Positions 56,588 through 64,000 of a stretch of 64,000 nt of DNA are shown in pieces (position 1 is the stretch's first letter; the number at the start of each line of letters is the position of its first letter). A program made the position numbers and the translations under genes. This DNA is from JAFCUW01 sp049898325 (lineage in GTDB: Bacteria; Pseudomonadota; Gammaproteobacteria; Burkholderiales; Burkholderiaceae_D): NCBI RefSeq assembly GCF_049898325.1, contig NZ_JAFCXL010000022.1:1-64000 (forward strand), in the 5' to 3' direction. The notes under the pieces are model-generated. The model was not told where the DNA came from, did no database searches, and saw only the letters and a list, made by a program, of their open reading frames with translations.

Positions 56588-57664
56588 TCAGAACACCCAC
56601 AGTTTATCGGCCGGCATGTGCAGATAATAATTGCCGGCCTCGAGCCGGTGCTTCGAGTACGCACTCAAGCTCGTCTCGCCCCGCGTAAACAGGCACTCCC
56701 AGCGGTCGCCCAGGTACATGCAGGTCAGCAGCGGCAATGCCAGGGCATTCTCCAGCGGGGTCGCGCTGACGCGGATTTCTTCCACCCGGATCAGCGGCTG
56801 CACGGCGCTGCCGGCGGCCACGGCGGCGCCGGCGCCGCGGACGATGCCGCGCATCGGCGTGCCGTCGATGTTCAAGGTCAGATGGTCGCCGTCGCGCGCG
56901 CTGACGGTGCCGTTGAGGCGGTTGTTCGAACCCATGAATTCGGCGGTAAACAGGGTGTCGGGCGTCTCGTACATCGACTGCGGGCTGCCCTGCTGTTCGA
57001 TCTTGCCGTTGTTGAGCAGCAGGATGCGGTCGGAGATGGCCATCGCCTCGGCCTGGTCATGGGTCACCATCAGCGCCGACAGGCCCAGCCGCACGATCAG
57101 TTCGCGCAGGAAGGCGCGCGCTTCCTCGCGCAGCTTGGCGTCGAGGTTCGACAGCGGCTCGTCGAGCAGGATCACGGGCGGGTTGTAGACCAGCGCGCGG
57201 GCGATCGCCACGCGCTGCTGCTGGCCGCCGGAGAGCTGGTGCGGAAAGCGCTCGCCCAGGTGGCCCAGGCCCAGCTGCTTGAGCACGTCGTTGACCTTGG
57301 TGGCGATCTCGCTCTTGCCCATCTTGCGCAATTTGAGGCCGTAAGCGACGTTGTCGAACACGGTCTTGTGGGGCCACAGCGCGTAGGACTGGAACACCAG
57401 CCCCAGGTTGCGTGCTTCGGCCGGCATCTCGAGCTTGCTGGCGCCGTCGAACACGCGGCGCTCGCCGATGTCGATGGTGCCCGCCTTCGGGCTTTCCAGG
57501 CCGGCGACTGCGCGCAGCAAGGTGGTCTTGCCGCTGCCCGAGGGGCCCAGCAGGGCCACCACTTCGCCCCGCCGCAGGTGCATCGACACCCCCTTCAAAA
57601 TCGGGTTGGCGGTGGCGCCACTGCCGTAGTCGAGGTGCAGTTCGTTGACGGACAATTCATTCAT
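56588..57664 (-). CDS. ABC transporter ATPase (FbpC/PhnT-like)
   Basis: A 358-aa ATPase of the iron/spermidine/phosphonate importer group. Walker A is GPSGSGKTTLLRAVAGLE, the Q-loop VFQSYALWPHKTVFDNV, the signature LSGGQQQRVAIARAL and Walker B ILLDEPLSNLDAKLRE. A C-terminal TOBE-type regulatory domain begins near 240. I use MNELSVNELHLDYG at 57664. It pairs with the double-domain permease and binding protein encoded upstream. Confidence 0.93.
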   Translation of the reverse strand: MNELSVNELHLDYGSGATANPILKGVSMHLRRGEVVALLGPSGSGKTTLLRAVAGLESPKAGTIDIGERRVFDGASKLEMPAEARNLGLVFQSYALWPHKTVFDNVAYGLKLRKMGKSEIATKVNDVLKQLGLGHLGERFPHQLSGGQQQRVAIARALVYNPPVILLDEPLSNLDAKLREEARAFLRELIVRLGLSALMVTHDQAEAMAISDRILLLNNGKIEQQGSPQSMYETPDTLFTAEFMGSNNRLNGTVSARDGDHLTLNIDGTPMRGIVRGAGAAVAAGSAVQPLIRVEEIRVSATPLENALALPLLTCMYLGDRWECLFTRGETSLSAYSKHRLEAGNYYLHMPADKLWVF

Positions 57665-57710
57665 GCTCTGGTCTCGTTTCATGATCGGTCGTATTTCTTA
57701 TGTTTGTGTA

Positions 57711-59480
57711 TTAGTTATGCAGCTTGACGCCGAAGCGCAGCGCGATGCCCAGGCCAATCGCCACCAGCGTGATGTTGATGAACGACAGCGCCGCCACCAG
57801 GTCGGTGGAACCGCCGGCCCACAGCGACACCAGCATGGCGCCGATCACTTCGGTACCGGGCGAGAGCAGGTAGACACCCGTCGAATACTCGCGCTCGAAA
57901 ATCAGGAACACCATCAGCCAGGCGCCCAGCAGCCCGAATTTGATCAAGGGCAGGGTGACGTCGCGCGTGACCTGGCCGCGGCTGGCGCCGACCGCGCGCG
58001 CCGCCTCTTCCAGCTCCGGCCCCACCTGCAGCAGCGCCGTCGAGATCAGGCGCATGCCGTAGGCCAGCCACACCACCGAATAGGCCAGCCACAGGGCAAA
58101 AATGGTCGAGCGCACCGCGCGCAGGGCGGGAATGGCGTGCTCGATCAGATACTGGGCGACGCCGCTGTCGGACATCTTGAGCAGGCTCTCGAGCCAGGAC
58201 GGCACGAACAGGAACACCCACAGGAAGGCCAGGCCCGCCAGCAGGCCCGGCACCGCGCGCGGCACCAGCACCGAGTAGTCAAGCAGGCGGGTGATGCCGT
58301 CCGGCTTGCGGTGCATGGCCAGCGCGATGGCGCAGTAGCACACCACCGCGAGGGCGCCGCCAATGACGCCGATCAGCACCGTGTTGAGGATGCCGCGCAT
58401 CAGCGAAGGCTGCTCGAAAATATCGCGGAAGTGCTGCAGCGTGAGCACGTCGGCCAGGTTGACGCCCTCGCCCCAGTACTGCACGAACGAGCGCAGCACG
58501 ATGCCGGTGATCGGCAGCACGATGGTAAACACCAGCCAGCCGGCCAGCAGGGCGAACGCGATCCATTTCCAGCGGCCCAGCGGCATCACCTTCTGGCGCG
58601 CGCCCTTGCCCTTGATCGAGACGTACTTGTTGGCCGACTTGAGCAGGTGGCGCTGGATCATCACCAGCGGCATCGTCACCGCCACCAGGCACACGGCCAC
58701 CGCCGCCATCAGGTGGTACGAGGGCGTGCCCAGTTTATTGGTCAGCTTGTACAGGTAGGTCGCCAGCACCAGGTGGCCTTCCGGGTCGCCCAGCACCAGC
58801 ACCAGGCCGAACACCTCGAAGCCGAGGAAAAACACCAGCACGCCCGCATAGGCCAGCGCCGGCATGATCATCGGCAGCGACACGTTCATCATCACCTGCA
58901 GGGGCGAGGCACCCGCGACCCGGGCCGCTTCCTCGACGTCCGAGCCCAGGCTTTTCAGGGCCGACGAGGCGTACAGGTAGACGTGCGGCACGTGGGTCAG
59001 GCCGGCGATGATGACGATGCTGGTGAACGAATAGATATTCCAGGGAACGAAACCGAGCAGTTGCTTGGCCCAGGTCGAGTAGAACCCGACCGGCCCCATC
59101 GACACAACGTAACCGAAGCCCATCACCATGGGCGAGACAAAAATCGGCACCAGCAGCAGCGGCGCGATCCAGCCGCGGCCGGGCAGGTCGGTGCGGATCA
59201 TCAGGAAGGCCAGCGCGCCGCCCAGCGGCACGGCGATCAGGGCCAGGCCGCTGGCGAGAATCATCGCGTTTTTCAGCGACAGCCAGAAATCGGGGTCATC
59301 GAAAATAAAACGGTAGGCGTCCAGCCCCAGCACTTTGCCGGGCATGAAGAACGGCGCCGACAGGAAGCTCTGATAAAAGATCAGCAGCAGGGGCACAAAA
59401 ACGGCGAGACAGGTGAGCGTCACCACCAGGCCGCGCGACCAGTGAAGGCTGCGCGGTCCGGGCAAGGAAAAGGTAGACAT
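57711..59480 (-). CDS. ABC transporter permease, FbpB-type double permease
   Basis: A 589-aa permease with two fused inner-membrane domains, about twelve helices in all. Each half has an EAA-loop-like motif: EEAARVAGASPLQVMMNVSL near 215 and LEEAARAVGASRGQVTRDVT near 500. Such one-chain permeases serve Fe(III) (FbpB/SfuB) and 2-aminoethylphosphonate importers. It should work with the ATPase at 56588 and the binding protein at 59590. Confidence 0.93.
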   Translation of the reverse strand: MSTFSLPGPRSLHWSRGLVVTLTCLAVFVPLLLIFYQSFLSAPFFMPGKVLGLDAYRFIFDDPDFWLSLKNAMILASGLALIAVPLGGALAFLMIRTDLPGRGWIAPLLLVPIFVSPMVMGFGYVVSMGPVGFYSTWAKQLLGFVPWNIYSFTSIVIIAGLTHVPHVYLYASSALKSLGSDVEEAARVAGASPLQVMMNVSLPMIMPALAYAGVLVFFLGFEVFGLVLVLGDPEGHLVLATYLYKLTNKLGTPSYHLMAAVAVCLVAVTMPLVMIQRHLLKSANKYVSIKGKGARQKVMPLGRWKWIAFALLAGWLVFTIVLPITGIVLRSFVQYWGEGVNLADVLTLQHFRDIFEQPSLMRGILNTVLIGVIGGALAVVCYCAIALAMHRKPDGITRLLDYSVLVPRAVPGLLAGLAFLWVFLFVPSWLESLLKMSDSGVAQYLIEHAIPALRAVRSTIFALWLAYSVVWLAYGMRLISTALLQVGPELEEAARAVGASRGQVTRDVTLPLIKFGLLGAWLMVFLIFEREYSTGVYLLSPGTEVIGAMLVSLWAGGSTDLVAALSFINITLVAIGLGIALRFGVKLHN

Positions 59481-59589
59481 GAGAGTTCCTGAAAAAGGAT
59501 GCGGCGCTGTTCACGTAGACAAACAGCGCCAGACTGCGACGAACATGGCGGACCGGCCGGCGGTCCGCCGTTGTACCAATACGCGGCGA

Positions 59590-60681
59590 TTACTTCTTGC
59601 CGGCGGTTTCTTTCCACTGCTTCAGGAAGGCCATGCGCTTGGCCGGCGCCAGGTAACTGAGCACGGCCGGGCCGACCGGCACCGGCTTGATGTTCTTCTC
59701 ACCGATCAGCTTGATCAGGTCGGCCGAGGTGGTCTCGCCCTTGACGTCGGCGCGGATCGCGTACAGCTTCGAGTCGTTGGCGATGACGGTCTGGCCGCGG
59801 TTCGACAGCATGTAATCGAGCCACAGCTTGGCCGCGTTCGGGTTCTTGGCCGCCTTGTTGATGAACAGGACGCGCGACAGGATCAGCGTGTAATCCTTCG
59901 GCAGCACGATGCCGATCGACGGATCGGTCTTGGCGCGCACCAGGGCGTAGGAGCCCAGCACGTTGTAGCCGATCAGGTTCTCGCCCGAGGAAATCCGCTC
60001 GAGCATGGTGCCGGTCGAGGACTGCACGCGCACGCGCGCCGCGCCGAACGCCTGCTCGAGTGCGGGAAACTGCGGGAAGTCCTGGGCGTCCTGGGTCATG
60101 AACATGAAGCCGACGCCGGATTTTTCGATGTCGTAGGTGGTGACCTTGTCCTTGAATTTTTCACCCTGGATGATGCGGGCGAAGTCGGCGTGGGTCTGGG
60201 GGATCTCCGCACCCGTCACCAGGCGCTTGTTGTAGACGATGGCGGCCGGCTCGAAGGTGGTGCCGTAGGCCATGTCGTTCCACATCGCCCAGCCAGGAAT
60301 CTTCGACGCTTCGACCGATTTGTAGGCCATCGCGTAGCCTTCCGAGGCCAGCTTGATCTGCAAGTCCATGGCCGACGACCACATCACGTCGGCGGTATTG
60401 CCGCCGGCGGCCGCTTCGGAGATGAAGCGGTTGTACACTTCGGTCGAGTTCATGTCGTTGTATTCGACGGTGATGCCGGGATACAGGGCACTGAAGTCCT
60501 TGATCAGCGGTTGCGTGGCCTTGCTGTCGGTGGCGCCGTAGACCACCAGCTTGCCTTCTTTCCTGGCGCCGTCGATGAGTTTCTGGTAGTCGGCGGGATA
60601 GCCGGCCGGCACCTGGGCGAAGGCGGCGGTGGCGAAGCAGGACAGCACGGCGGCGGTGATAATCGATGGGATCAGTTTCAT
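59590..60681 (-). CDS. ABC substrate-binding protein (Fe(III)/aminoethylphosphonate type)
   Basis: A 363-aa periplasmic binding protein with signal peptide (MKLIPSIITAAVLSCFATAAFA). Family features are GKLVVYGATDSKATQPLIKD near 43, YNDMNSTEVYNRF near 73, and NLIGYNVLGSYALVRAK near 228. The paired tyrosines that bind iron in FbpA are not obvious, so a phosphonate or organic anion is as likely as iron. It is encoded in order with its permease and ATPase, and next to a TctC-like binding protein. Confidence 0.9.
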   Translation of the reverse strand: MKLIPSIITAAVLSCFATAAFAQVPAGYPADYQKLIDGARKEGKLVVYGATDSKATQPLIKDFSALYPGITVEYNDMNSTEVYNRFISEAAAGGNTADVMWSSAMDLQIKLASEGYAMAYKSVEASKIPGWAMWNDMAYGTTFEPAAIVYNKRLVTGAEIPQTHADFARIIQGEKFKDKVTTYDIEKSGVGFMFMTQDAQDFPQFPALEQAFGAARVRVQSSTGTMLERISSGENLIGYNVLGSYALVRAKTDPSIGIVLPKDYTLILSRVLFINKAAKNPNAAKLWLDYMLSNRGQTVIANDSKLYAIRADVKGETTSADLIKLIGEKNIKPVPVGPAVLSYLAPAKRMAFLKQWKETAGKK

Positions 60682-60733
60682 GGTGGTCTCCGTAAGTGAT
60701 TCGTTTTGATTTCTTGGTTTTTGAGCGGCTCGG

Positions 60734-61729
60734 TCAGCGCACCAGCTTGAAGTCGCGGGCGGTGCGCCTGTAATCTTCGACGGCCTGCTTGACGTAAGCC
60801 GTCAACGGCGCGCCGGTCATGCTGAAGGGATAAAAGCCGTAGGCGGCGCGCATCTGCGCAAATTCCGGCGACGCTTCCATCTGGTCGAATGCCCGCACCC
60901 AGCGCTGGTAGTCGGCGTCCGACGCTTTCGGCCCCATCCACACGCCGCGGATGATGGGCCACACCATGTCGACGCCCTGCTCGCGCGCCGTCGGCACATT
61001 CGACAGCACGCCGGGCAGGCGCTGCGCCGACAGCACCGCCAGCACGCGCACCTTGCCGGCGCCGGCGTACAGGGTGGCTTCGGAAGCGTCACCGGGCACC
61101 ACCTGCACGTAATTGGCGTCGAGCGCGGTGAACGCCTCGCCGCCCCCTTCGAGGGCGACGAAGCGCAGCGCGCGCGGATCGACGCCGGCGCTGCGCGCCA
61201 GGATCGCCATCTTCAGCCAGTCCTGGCTGCCGATGGTGCCGGAGACGCCGATCAGCACTTTCTTTGGATCGCGCTTGAGCGCCGCCAGCAGGTCGGCCAG
61301 TGTCTTGTACTGCGAGTCGGCGCGTACGGCAATCATGCCGTAGTCGGCGCCCAGTGCCGCCACCCAGCGCACGTCGCCGGCGCTGGCGTTGCCGAACTTG
61401 CCTTGCGCCAGGTTGAGCAGCGAGCCGCCGGAAAACGCCACCAGCGTGTCGCCGTCGGCGGCGCGCTGCGACACCATCGTGTGCCACGCCACCGCGCCGA
61501 TCCCGCCCGGCATGTAGGTCAGGCGCATCGACGAGGCGGCCGATTTTTCATTCAGGGCTTTCTGCGCCAGCTTGCACGTCAGGTCCATGGCGCCGCCCGG
61601 CTTGGACGGCACCACGCACTCGGCGGCGCGCGCCGGCGCAGCCGGCACCGCAGCGACGGCCGCGACGGCCGGCATCATGCCGGCCGCGCAGGCGGCCAGC
61701 AAGCACCGCGCCTTGAGGGTCGCTGGCAT
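60734..61729 (-). CDS. tctC: TctC/Bug-type tripartite tricarboxylate binding protein
   Basis: A 331-aa exported binding protein (signal peptide to about residue 35, APARAA-ECV). Features of the Bug/TctC family are MRLTYMPGGIGAVAWHTMV near 68-86, FSGGSLLNLAQGKFG near 99 and VLIGVSGTIGSQDWLK near 157. The family normally serves a TctAB membrane pair; none is in this window, and instead ABC genes follow. With TctDE adjacent it may act as the signal receptor or feed a remote TctAB. Confidence 0.88.
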   Translation of the reverse strand: MPATLKARCLLAACAAGMMPAVAAVAAVPAAPARAAECVVPSKPGGAMDLTCKLAQKALNEKSAASSMRLTYMPGGIGAVAWHTMVSQRAADGDTLVAFSGGSLLNLAQGKFGNASAGDVRWVAALGADYGMIAVRADSQYKTLADLLAALKRDPKKVLIGVSGTIGSQDWLKMAILARSAGVDPRALRFVALEGGGEAFTALDANYVQVVPGDASEATLYAGAGKVRVLAVLSAQRLPGVLSNVPTAREQGVDMVWPIIRGVWMGPKASDADYQRWVRAFDQMEASPEFAQMRAAYGFYPFSMTGAPLTAYVKQAVEDYRRTARDFKLVR

Positions 61730-61736
61730 CGGTGGA

Positions 61737-62810
61737 TCAGAAGCGGTGCTGGATGCCGGCGGTGATGCCGCGCTGGGTGCCGGCGAACCCTGGATCGTCG
61801 CGCGACAGGCTCACCAGCTTGTTGTTTTTCGCCTTGGCGTAGCCGACGGCGCCATACAGGTCGGTGCGCTTGGACAGCGCGTACAGGCTGCGCAGCACGT
61901 ACATGGTGGGATCGGCGTCCTGGCCGGCGGCGACGTTCTTGACGTCGACGTGGTAGACGGCGCCGGTCAGGGTCCATGCCGGTTTGATGTAGTAGGACAC
62001 GCCGCCCCAGTAGGTGTCGCCCTTGATGTCGGCGGTGGCGGCACGGCCGGCCACCAGTTTGTAGCCGCGCATGCCGGCGGTGAAGCGCCAGTCGGTCAGC
62101 TTGTAGTCGGCGGCCAGGTGGTAGGCGGTGGTTTCGTCGCGGTTGCCGGTGGCGACGACGACGGCGTTGCCGTTGATGCGCTCATAGGTGGCCATGGCGG
62201 CGAACGGGCCGTGGGTCCAGGAGCCGCCGACCGAGTACTTGCGGCCATCGTTGGCGGAGCCGGCCTGTTCGCCCAGTCCGACGGTGGCGCCGTACTTGAA
62301 TTCGCCCATGCCGCCCGAATACTTGACCAGGTTATCAAAGGCGGTGGTCATGCCGTATTTCGACGGGCCCGACGCGTTCGTGGAGGTGGCCCACGAGTAG
62401 TTCGGCGCGTAGCCCAGCGGATCGAACAGGATCACGAAATCGTAGGCGGTGGTGAACGAGCGACCAATCACCAGGCGACCGTAGCTGCCGTCCAGGCCGA
62501 CATACGCCTGGCGCTTGAACAGCACGCCGTCGAGGTTGCCCGTGTCGAGCAGGATGCCGCCCTCGAGATTGAAGACGGCCTTCAGGCCGCCGCCCAGGTC
62601 TTCGCTGCCGCGAAAGCCCCAGCGCGAGGTGTTCTTGCCGCCCGAGATAACCCGGACCTGGCCGGCGCCGGTGGCGGTGGCATTGTTGATCGATTCGACG
62701 CCGGCGTCGATCAGGCCGTAGACCTGGACGTTCGACTGGGCGTGGGCGCTGCCGATGGCGGCAGCGGAAAAGGCGGAAAAAAGGGCGAGCGAAAGCAAGG
62801 ACTTCTTCAT
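61737..62810 (-). CDS. Gram-negative general porin
   Basis: A 357-aa outer-membrane porin of the betaproteobacterial OmpC-like family. It has a signal peptide (MKKSLLSLALFSAFSAAAIG, cleavage after AHA-QSN), then SNVQVYGLIDAGVESINN, the loop-3-like region around SYGRLVIGRSFTTAYDFVIL, and a C terminus ending GITAGIQHRF with the terminal Phe needed for BAM insertion. First gene of the transporter operon; it presumably lets the carboxylate or phosphonate substrate in. Expression is probably under TctD (see 62874-62908). Confidence 0.93.
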   Translation of the reverse strand: MKKSLLSLALFSAFSAAAIGSAHAQSNVQVYGLIDAGVESINNATATGAGQVRVISGGKNTSRWGFRGSEDLGGGLKAVFNLEGGILLDTGNLDGVLFKRQAYVGLDGSYGRLVIGRSFTTAYDFVILFDPLGYAPNYSWATSTNASGPSKYGMTTAFDNLVKYSGGMGEFKYGATVGLGEQAGSANDGRKYSVGGSWTHGPFAAMATYERINGNAVVVATGNRDETTAYHLAADYKLTDWRFTAGMRGYKLVAGRAATADIKGDTYWGGVSYYIKPAWTLTGAVYHVDVKNVAAGQDADPTMYVLRSLYALSKRTDLYGAVGYAKAKNNKLVSLSRDDPGFAGTQRGITAGIQHRF

Positions 62811-62873
62811 TACATGTCTCCAGCAGTGGTTATAGTTATGGGTACTTCAGTTGCGACTTCGACTTATGGACCT

Positions 62874-62908
62874 ACTATAGAGCCCCGATCCTTTCATTTG
62901 CCTTTCAT
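62874..62908 (-). promoter_or_regulatory. porin promoter with Pho-box-like direct repeat
   Basis: CTTTCAT-TTGC-CTTTCAT (62891-62908) is a perfect 7-bp direct repeat with 11-bp period, the layout used by OmpR/PhoB-type response regulators. On the minus strand it ends 11 bp before the -10-like TATAGT (62874-62879), replacing a -35 box. The gene for such a regulator (tctD) is divergent from it, so TctD is the obvious candidate activator. Confidence 0.6.
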
Positions 62909-63017
62909 ATCTGAACTTATACGTTGCGCCCCGAGACGACCGCAATAACCATTAATTGTGGTGCCGCCGGAAAATTTTCGCTTGACCGGCGCAAACGCAG
63001 GGTTTAAGTTCTGCGCG

Positions 63018-63722
63018 ATGAGAATATTGCTAGTCGAGGACCACCTCGAACTGTCGCACTGGCTGGCCAAGGCCCTGCGCGACGCTCACCTGACGGTCGA
63101 AACGGCGCACACGGGCGCCGACGCCGACGCGCTCCTGCACACCCAGGATTATTCGCTCGTCATCCTCGACCTGACCCTGCCGAAGATGGACGGCCTCGAA
63201 GTGCTGCGGCGCCTGCGTGCCCGTGGCGGCGCGCGCGCCAATACGCCGGTGATGATCCTGACCGCGCGCGGCGGCCTGGAGGAACGGGTGCAGGGCCTGA
63301 ACCTGGGCGCCGACGACTACATGGCCAAGCCGTTCGAACTGGCCGAACTGGAAGCGCGCGTCAAGGCGCTGCTGCGGCGCAGCCAGGGCAACGAAGCGCT
63401 GGTGCACCAGTGCGGCGCGCTCGCCTTCGACACCGTCACCCGCATGTTCACCTACGACGGCGCCACGCTGGGCCTGACGCCGCGCGAGCACGCCGTGCTC
63501 GAAGCGCTGATCACCCGGCCCGGACGCGCGGTGCCGAAGGAAAAACTGTTCGACGAGGTGTTCGCCCTGTCGGACGACGCCAACGTCGACGCCATCGAAC
63601 TGTACATCCACCGCGTGCGCAAGAAGCTCGACAAGGTGGCCGCCGGCGGCGCCGCCATCACAACCCTGCGCGGCATCGGCTACATGCTGCAGCCGCGCGC
63701 GCCGGTGCCGGGCGCGGCCTAG
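63018..63722 (+). CDS. tctD: OmpR-family response regulator (TctD-like)
   Basis: A 234-aa two-component regulator. The receiver domain has MRILLVEDHLELSHWLAKAL at the start, the phosphorylated Asp in LVILDLTLPKMDG (near 51), MILTARGG, and Lys in DDYMAKPFEL. The C-terminal winged helix has LTPREHAVLEALITRPGRAV and ELYIHRVRKKLD. I use the ATG at 63018; the frame is open to 62958, but that part overlaps the promoter region. Divergent from the porin/TctC/ABC operon, which it likely controls. Confidence 0.92.
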   Translation: MRILLVEDHLELSHWLAKALRDAHLTVETAHTGADADALLHTQDYSLVILDLTLPKMDGLEVLRRLRARGGARANTPVMILTARGGLEERVQGLNLGADDYMAKPFELAELEARVKALLRRSQGNEALVHQCGALAFDTVTRMFTYDGATLGLTPREHAVLEALITRPGRAVPKEKLFDEVFALSDDANVDAIELYIHRVRKKLDKVAAGGAAITTLRGIGYMLQPRAPVPGAA

Positions 63723-63723
63723 C

Positions 63724-64000
63724 ATGACGCCGCTGGCAAGCAGGATCACTGCCAGGCTGGCCGGCCGGTTCGGCCCGAGCGCCCCGCGCGGCAGCCTGCG
63801 CAACCAGTTGCTGCGCTGGCTGCTGGTGCCACTGATCGTGCTGGTCGCCGTCAACGCCATCTCGGCCTACGACAACGGCCTGGAAACGGCCGACGTGGCC
63901 TATGACCGCGCCCTGCTGGCGTCGACCCGCGCGCTGGCCGAACGGGTCTCGGTCAAGGCCGGCAAGGTGGTGGCCGACGTGCCCTACGTCGCCCTCGACA
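63724..64000 (+). CDS. tctE: sensor histidine kinase (TctE-like), partial at window end
   Basis: The first 92 codons of a gene starting 2 nt after the tctD stop. MTPLASRITARLAGRF leads into LRNQLLRWLLVPLIVLVAVN, a transmembrane helix at about residues 30-48, and the start of a periplasmic TctE-type sensor region (ALAERVSVKAGKVVADVPYV). The kinase core lies outside the window. Operon position and the N-terminal pattern support TctE. Confidence 0.82.
   Translation, partial: MTPLASRITARLAGRFGPSAPRGSLRNQLLRWLLVPLIVLVAVNAISAYDNGLETADVAYDRALLASTRALAERVSVKAGKVVADVPYVALD

Overview
The window is GC-rich bacterial chromosome with the habits of a betaproteobacterium of the Oxalobacteraceae (Massilia, Duganella or Janthinobacterium relatives). 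That placement is inferred from codon use, a PEP-CTERM protein with a PrsT-type TPR lipoprotein, the oxalate/glyoxylate/formate gene set, a TctC-type binding protein with TctDE, and several chemoreceptors. There is no rRNA gene, CRISPR array or origin.

Layout. (1) 181-7697: a 41-aa membrane protein, then a glyoxylate operon on the minus strand (gcl-hyi-glxR-ttuD-deacetylase) with a divergent LysR regulator. (2) 7751-22770: a 15-kb minus-strand operon of 15 mostly overlapping genes that forms a RiPP (thiazole/oxazole-modified peptide) cluster. Read 5' to 3' it holds a 54-aa precursor whose core is almost only Cys/Ser/Thr, an E1-like leader-binding cyclodehydratase partner, a YcaO, a SagB-type dehydrogenase, a second YcaO, an M50 membrane protease, TfuA, a secreted CIA30-like protein, an ABC-2 exporter pair, two FtsX-type permeases, a third (TfuA-class) YcaO, an HlyD adaptor and a LolD/MacB-like ATPase. 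This is the strongest candidate for an undescribed system. (3) 23151-29172: an NAD-linked formate dehydrogenase of the two-gene type with a fused NuoEF-like diaphorase subunit, and formyl-CoA:oxalate CoA-transferase. The RiPP operon therefore lies between two halves of C1/C2-acid metabolism. (4) 29467-38069: a quinone oxidoreductase, PrsT, a PEP-CTERM protein behind a sigma-54-like promoter, a PAS chemoreceptor behind a perfect FNR box, and a second chemoreceptor.

(5) 38070-54000 is a mobile-DNA hot spot. It has an IS66 remnant, then a 1.8-kb islet in the 3' end of tRNA-Pro(GGG), bounded by 92-bp direct repeats and carrying an integrase stump and an effector/immunity-like pair. A 10.3-kb element (42205-52547) has three different tyrosine recombinases, two small coiled-coil proteins and a RecD-like helicase in one overlapping operon, plus two unknown cargo genes. 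It is inserted inside the HX4D catalytic motif of an MFS-acyltransferase (LplT-PlsC type) gene, with a 7-bp direct repeat at the ends; the two gene halves rejoin in frame when the element is removed in silico. The design recalls the multi-recombinase modules of Tn554 and of Gamma-Mobile-Trio islands.

(6) 54207-64000: two secreted proteins of unknown role (one DUF2145), an AbrB-like membrane protein, an iron/phosphonate-type ABC importer, a TctC-type binding protein, a porin, and the divergent TctDE two-component system with a Pho-box-like repeat in the shared promoter region. TctE runs off the end.
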